Source: Chloroflexota bacterium
Lineage (GTDB): Bacteria > Chloroflexota > Anaerolineae > UBA7937 > JACPPX01
NCBI GenBank assembly: GCA_016196905.1
Contig: JACPWV010000190.1
Span: 1 to 6,237 of the forward strand
Length of the DNA: 6,237 bases
Direction of reading: 5' to 3'
Shown: in pieces, positions 5,900 through 6,237 of the stretch
How positions within the stretch are numbered: position 1 is the first letter of the stretch
How the letters are laid out: each line of letters opens with the position of its first letter
The notes under the pieces: model-generated
Told to the model about the DNA's origin: nothing
What the model saw: only the letters and a program-made list of their open reading frames with translations
Databases searched by the model: none
Made by a program: the position numbers and the translations under genes

Positions 5900-5960
5900 G
5901 TTCCGTCCCCCTCCCTTGGGTAGTTAAGCGAGCCGAACCGTGCGCGTATAAGGTTTGCTT

Positions 5961-5972
5961 GGGGTCGACCCC
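5961..5972. promoter_or_regulatory. 12-bp palindrome GGGGTCGACCCC upstream of the beta-helix gene
   Basis: A perfect 12-bp palindrome 62 bases upstream of the start codon. It overlaps the place where a -35 would sit for the weak -10-like TATACG (about 5949-5944). This would suit a dimeric regulator, but no promoter could be assigned with confidence in 5916-6016, so the role is a guess. Confidence 0.3.
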
Positions 5973-6016
5973 TTCGCCCTCCTTTCTATCGGTGCAGGCA
6001 TGCTGAAAGCTCTATC

Positions 6017-6237
6017 CTATCTCACTCTTGCTATGACTCTCTCGCCGCCCAATCCCTGGGTTAAGATGGCCCTGAAATATCTCAGTTCCACAAGATCAAA
6101 GCACAACGTCGAGAAGACGGATCGACCCCTGGAAGTGTACAAATAAAGTATGTCAGCTCTTCCTGTCCTGTATTCGGCTCTCTGTATCTCATCCCACCTG
6201 ACTCTTTTCTTCCGATTCAACTTGAATATCTTGCTGA
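6017..6237 (-). CDS. C-terminal part of an unidentified protein, running off the right edge
   Basis: The frame is open from the right edge to a TAG at 6019-6017, giving 72 residues without a start. The only candidate start inside (TTG at 6220) has no good SD, so a 5' portion beyond the window is likely. The visible part is basic and alternates strand-like segments (RVRWDEIQRAEYR, ADILYLYTSRGRSVFSTL) with a final helix-like stretch (DLVELRYFRAILTQ). This pattern resembles the C-terminal half of bacterial PH-like domains, where a W-x-E-I strand precedes beta-hairpins and a closing helix; this is a shape resemblance, not an identification. Codon use is AT-rich (AGA, AGG, ATA), like msrB and unlike the beta-helix gene. 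It lies 117 bases upstream of that gene and on the same strand, with no clear terminator between them. Confidence 0.5.
   Translation of the reverse strand, partial: SKIFKLNRKKRVRWDEIQRAEYRTGRADILYLYTSRGRSVFSTLCFDLVELRYFRAILTQGLGGERVIARVR

Noticed and set aside
4748..5923. 391-codon plus-strand ORF opposite the beta-helix gene
   Set aside because: It is a GC-rich antisense shadow; its product is His/Arg/Asp/Val-rich without domains, while the minus-strand product has a signal peptide, beta-helix coils and a strong SD.

Overview
Every gene supported here lies on the minus strand, so the window reads from right to left: the 3' end of an unidentified gene (6237-6017), a secreted beta-helix protein (5899-4850), msrB (4643-4245), a tRNA-Ser(GGA) (4153-4067), a short GT-C/GT87-like membrane protein (4009-3032), a large-type SRP RNA (2838-2567), a YabE-like DUF348/G5/3D cell-wall protein (2453-960) and rsmA/ksgA (963-37).

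The organism looks like a GC-rich bacterium. A large SRP RNA with an Alu domain, and a YabE/RpfB-type protein coupled to ksgA, are both known from Firmicutes. The YabE/RpfB-ksgA neighbourhood is also known from Actinobacteria. The high GC content, the TTG start, the DUF2029-type membrane protein and the exported beta-helix protein would fit Chloroflexota (Anaerolineae-like) or a deep Gram-positive-related lineage. This placement is inference; no 16S gene or lineage marker is present.

Left part (1-2453): a two-gene unit for wall remodelling and ribosome maturation, coupled by an ATGA stop/start overlap. Middle (2454-3031): no protein gene, although several open frames cross it. It holds a complete SRP RNA transcription unit with a consensus -35, a -10, a 272-nt RNA closed by a 10-bp terminal helix, and a terminator. 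Right of that are the polytopic membrane protein and a tRNA-Ser with its own extended -10 promoter.

Right part (4160-6237) is more mosaic. msrB and the partial gene at the edge are visibly AT-richer than the rest, while the beta-helix gene between them is GC-rich. msrB has its own promoter and the beta-helix gene ends in a strong hairpin, so these look like single-gene units rather than an operon.

I found no CRISPR array, transposase, phage gene or clearly novel multi-gene system. The main points are the SRP RNA hidden under spurious ORFs, the four-DUF348 3D protein coupled to rsmA, a cluster of ATCGAT palindromes with a hairpin upstream of the SRP promoter, and the Cys-rich beta-helix exoprotein.
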